A stretch of DNA of 64,000 nucleotides. Source: Cercis canadensis (lineage: Eukaryota; Streptophyta; Magnoliopsida; Fabales; Fabaceae). Below, one piece after another: positions 63,796-64,000 of this stretch. The notes beneath the pieces were generated by a model. It searched no databases, had not been told where the DNA came from, and saw nothing but the letters and a program-made list of their open reading frames with translations. The stretch is from the NCBI GenBank assembly GCA_003255065.1, contig QAOA01006795.1, forward strand, positions 186,001 through 250,000, in the 5' to 3' direction. The translations under genes were made by a program, and so were the position numbers. Positions within the stretch are counted from its first letter, which is position 1. Each line of letters starts with the position of its first letter.

Positions 63796-64000
63796 CTATA
63801 TTAGATATAAAAGAGAGACTTTTCATTACAGCTAACATGTGCTTATTGCCAAGAGTCAACATATGAACATAACAAACCAAAGCAAAACAATTAATGCCTT
63901 GCAGAGCAGATACTGTACTGAAGCCCAACAGCTACCCTAACTAAGAAAACACAAAATTCATGCTCTCATCACCATGTCCTGCATAAAAACTCATCACAAG
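63796..64000 (-). other. Hsp70 intron at the right edge
   Basis: Follows the acceptor (taatatag|gttttg) of the most upstream Hsp70 exon in the window. No coding sequence is seen in the last 205 bases, so the next upstream exon is outside the window. Confidence 0.7.

Overview
This is nuclear DNA of a flowering plant, almost certainly a core eudicot. It is AT-rich with gene-dense islands and long intergenic stretches. Coding genes are split by short GT-AG introns, and every recognisable protein is closest to an angiosperm family: ECT/YTH m6A reader, DMP, CLV1/BAM-type receptor kinase, CAD1/NSL1-type MACPF, octicosapeptide/PB1 and plastid-type Hsp70. I cannot name the species. No bacterial, organellar or viral gene block, CRISPR array or operon is present.

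Layout. 1-6.6 kb: a YTH-domain m6A reader on the minus strand, with a 5'-truncated retroposon fragment in one intron. 6.6-11.3 kb: mostly gene-free; it holds a 300-bp direct duplication around an ambiguous base (probably an assembly artefact) and a MITE. 11.3-16.7 kb: a ten-exon TruA-type tRNA pseudouridine synthase on the plus strand. 17.7-21.5 kb: a seven-exon bromodomain protein on the minus strand. 23.2-23.8 kb: an intronless DMP (DUF679) membrane protein. 24.7-25.0 kb: a tRNA-derived SINE. 25.5-30.3 kb: a BAM3-like LRR receptor kinase on the minus strand. 30.3-45.2 kb: a gene-poor stretch with MITEs, a second SINE, small tandem repeats and no convincing protein gene. 45.2-46.1 kb: a small single-pass membrane protein of unknown function. 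47.2-51.8 kb: a CAD1/NSL1-family MACPF protein on the minus strand. 52.6-56.9 kb: gene-free, with a very well preserved Mutator-like MITE that has a perfect 9-bp target duplication. 56.9-57.4 kb: a small basic protein resembling the MASS-type MAPK substrates. 59.1-60.8 kb: a PB1-domain protein with an internal 56-residue tandem duplication. 61.35-64 kb: the 3' part of a plastid Hsp70 gene on the minus strand, cut by the window edge.

The genes are an ordinary mix with no shared pathway or visible cluster: RNA modification (m6A reader, pseudouridine synthase), chromatin (bromodomain), CLE-peptide-type signalling (BAM3-like), immunity and cell-death control (MACPF) and plastid protein folding (Hsp70). 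Exon borders were read by eye from GT-AG sites, phase continuity and family conservation. The reading frame closes for seven of the nine larger genes. The exceptions are the ECT first exon, which I could not place, and the Hsp70 5' end, which is outside the window.

No new biological system was found. The most useful observations are the transposon copies with readable target duplications, a Trp-to-Tyr change in the predicted m6A cage, the PB1 duplication, and the six single-N positions, three of which are flanked by near-identical direct repeats that look like unmerged contig overlaps.
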